Shown: positions 63,640 through 64,000 of the stretch, one piece after another
Position numbering within the stretch: the stretch's first letter is position 1
Layout of the letters: every line of letters starts with the position of its first letter
Made by a program: the position numbers and the translations under genes
NCBI GenBank assembly: GCA_963701325.1
Contig: OY969604.1
Location: forward strand, 2,232,001 to 2,296,000
Reading direction: 5' to 3'
Source: Bog-756 sp963701325
Lineage (GTDB): Bacteria > Actinomycetota > Acidimicrobiia > Acidimicrobiales > RAAP-2
DNA: 64,000 bases
Notes under the pieces: model-generated
What the model was told of the DNA's origin: nothing
The model's database searches: none
Seen by the model: only the letters and a program-made list of their open reading frames with translations

Positions 63640-64000
63640 CCTCCTTCTCGAGCGGTTGGGGGCGGACGAGGCCCCTGCCATCGAGGTTTCGGAGCACTCC
63701 TCCGCCGATGCGTTGCCGATGCTCGGGGAACCCGGGGTTGACGGACCAGGACGACCGCAGGCGGCCGCCCGCCCCTATCTGCCCGCGTTCGCAATCGTGG
63801 CCGTGGCCGGCGCCCTAATTGGCATCGCCTGGGCGAATCGTTGGGGCGGCTCCAGTTTCTCCTCGTCGATGACCCAATTGCGGGTGGTGGTGGTCGGCCC
63901 GATGACCGTCGTGATCCTCGCGGTCATTCTGGTCGTCGAGAGGGTGCGCCCGGCCCAGCGCCGCACACCTCTTGCCCGGGGCTACCGACAGGACGTGCTC
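63623..64000 (+). CDS. Partial membrane protein, possibly sterol-desaturase-like N-terminus
   Basis: GTG 63623 follows GGAGG by 8 bases and opens a frame that runs off the window (126 codons). It has a polar 50-residue start, a helix (LPAFAIVAVAGALIGIAW), a second helix (VVVVGPMTVVILAVILVV) and ERVRPAQRRTPLARGYRQDVL, a pattern common before the first helix bundle of sterol-desaturase-type proteins. The histidine boxes would lie outside, so the family is only a suggestion. The start overlaps the end of the lipoprotein gene by 17 bases. Confidence 0.5.
   Translation, partial: MESGSSLLLERLGADEAPAIEVSEHSSADALPMLGEPGVDGPGRPQAAARPYLPAFAIVAVAGALIGIAWANRWGGSSFSSSMTQLRVVVVGPMTVVILAVILVVERVRPAQRRTPLARGYRQDVL

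Overview
The window is high-GC DNA with strongly G/C-ending codons, many GTG starts and ATGA/GTGA gene overlaps. It carries a textbook actinobacterial replication-origin neighbourhood: parB-parA-rsmG-jag-yidC-yidD-rnpA-rpmH on one strand, facing dnaA-dnaN-recF-dciA-gyrB-gyrA on the other. Other markers agree: inositol-phosphate synthase with a PadR regulator, a DUF5318 protein, an Rv3909-like DUF6049 protein next to murJ, and a probable mycofactocin-coupled SDR. I infer an Actinomycetota chromosome, probably outside the classical mycolata and possibly Acidimicrobiia. The class assignment is inference only.

Layout. 1-12 kb is accessory lipid and small-molecule metabolism: a DUF35/thiolase pair, two DUF202 membrane proteins, a methyltransferase, an HtrA-like protease, an arylsulfatase, an SDR, and a PaaX-like regulator divergent from a fatty acid desaturase. 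12-24.7 kb holds pgi, two orphan OmpR-type regulators around a crcB pair, lon, a frameshifted alpha/beta hydrolase, a CoA-transferase, an EEP nuclease/phosphatase, a dienelactone hydrolase, a methyltransferase and a Nudix enzyme. 24.7-31.6 kb is dnaB-rplI-rpsR-ssb-rpsF, panB, DUF5318, padR and ino1. 31.6-41 kb is the CCA-adding enzyme, the DUF6049 protein, murJ, a frameshifted degV, trxB, trxA and a CwlM-like protein that has lost its amidase ligands. 41-56.6 kb is the partition and origin block. It has two parS sites between rsmG and parA, DnaA boxes upstream of dnaA, and a likely oriC between dnaA and dnaN.

After gyrA comes tRNA-Ile(GAU). The last 47 bases of this tRNA region recur with one mismatch exactly 3,800 bp downstream. 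The two copies bracket an ABC exporter operon, the pattern left by site-specific integration into a tRNA gene, although no integrase is visible. Beyond it lie an amidohydrolase, an SCO6745-type protein, a secreted-repeat lipoprotein and a truncated membrane protein.

Two genes are clearly broken by single-base indels and a third may be, so either the assembly has residual errors or these are recent pseudogenes. Several genes start 6-7 bases after a TANNNT element with no ribosome-binding site, which points to leaderless transcripts. The main functional themes are replication and segregation (DnaA, DnaN, RecF, DciA, DnaB, SSB, gyrase, ParAB), translation and membrane insertion (L34, RnpA, YidD, YidC, Jag), envelope and redox (MurJ, CwlM-like, Trx system) and lipid-related catabolism.
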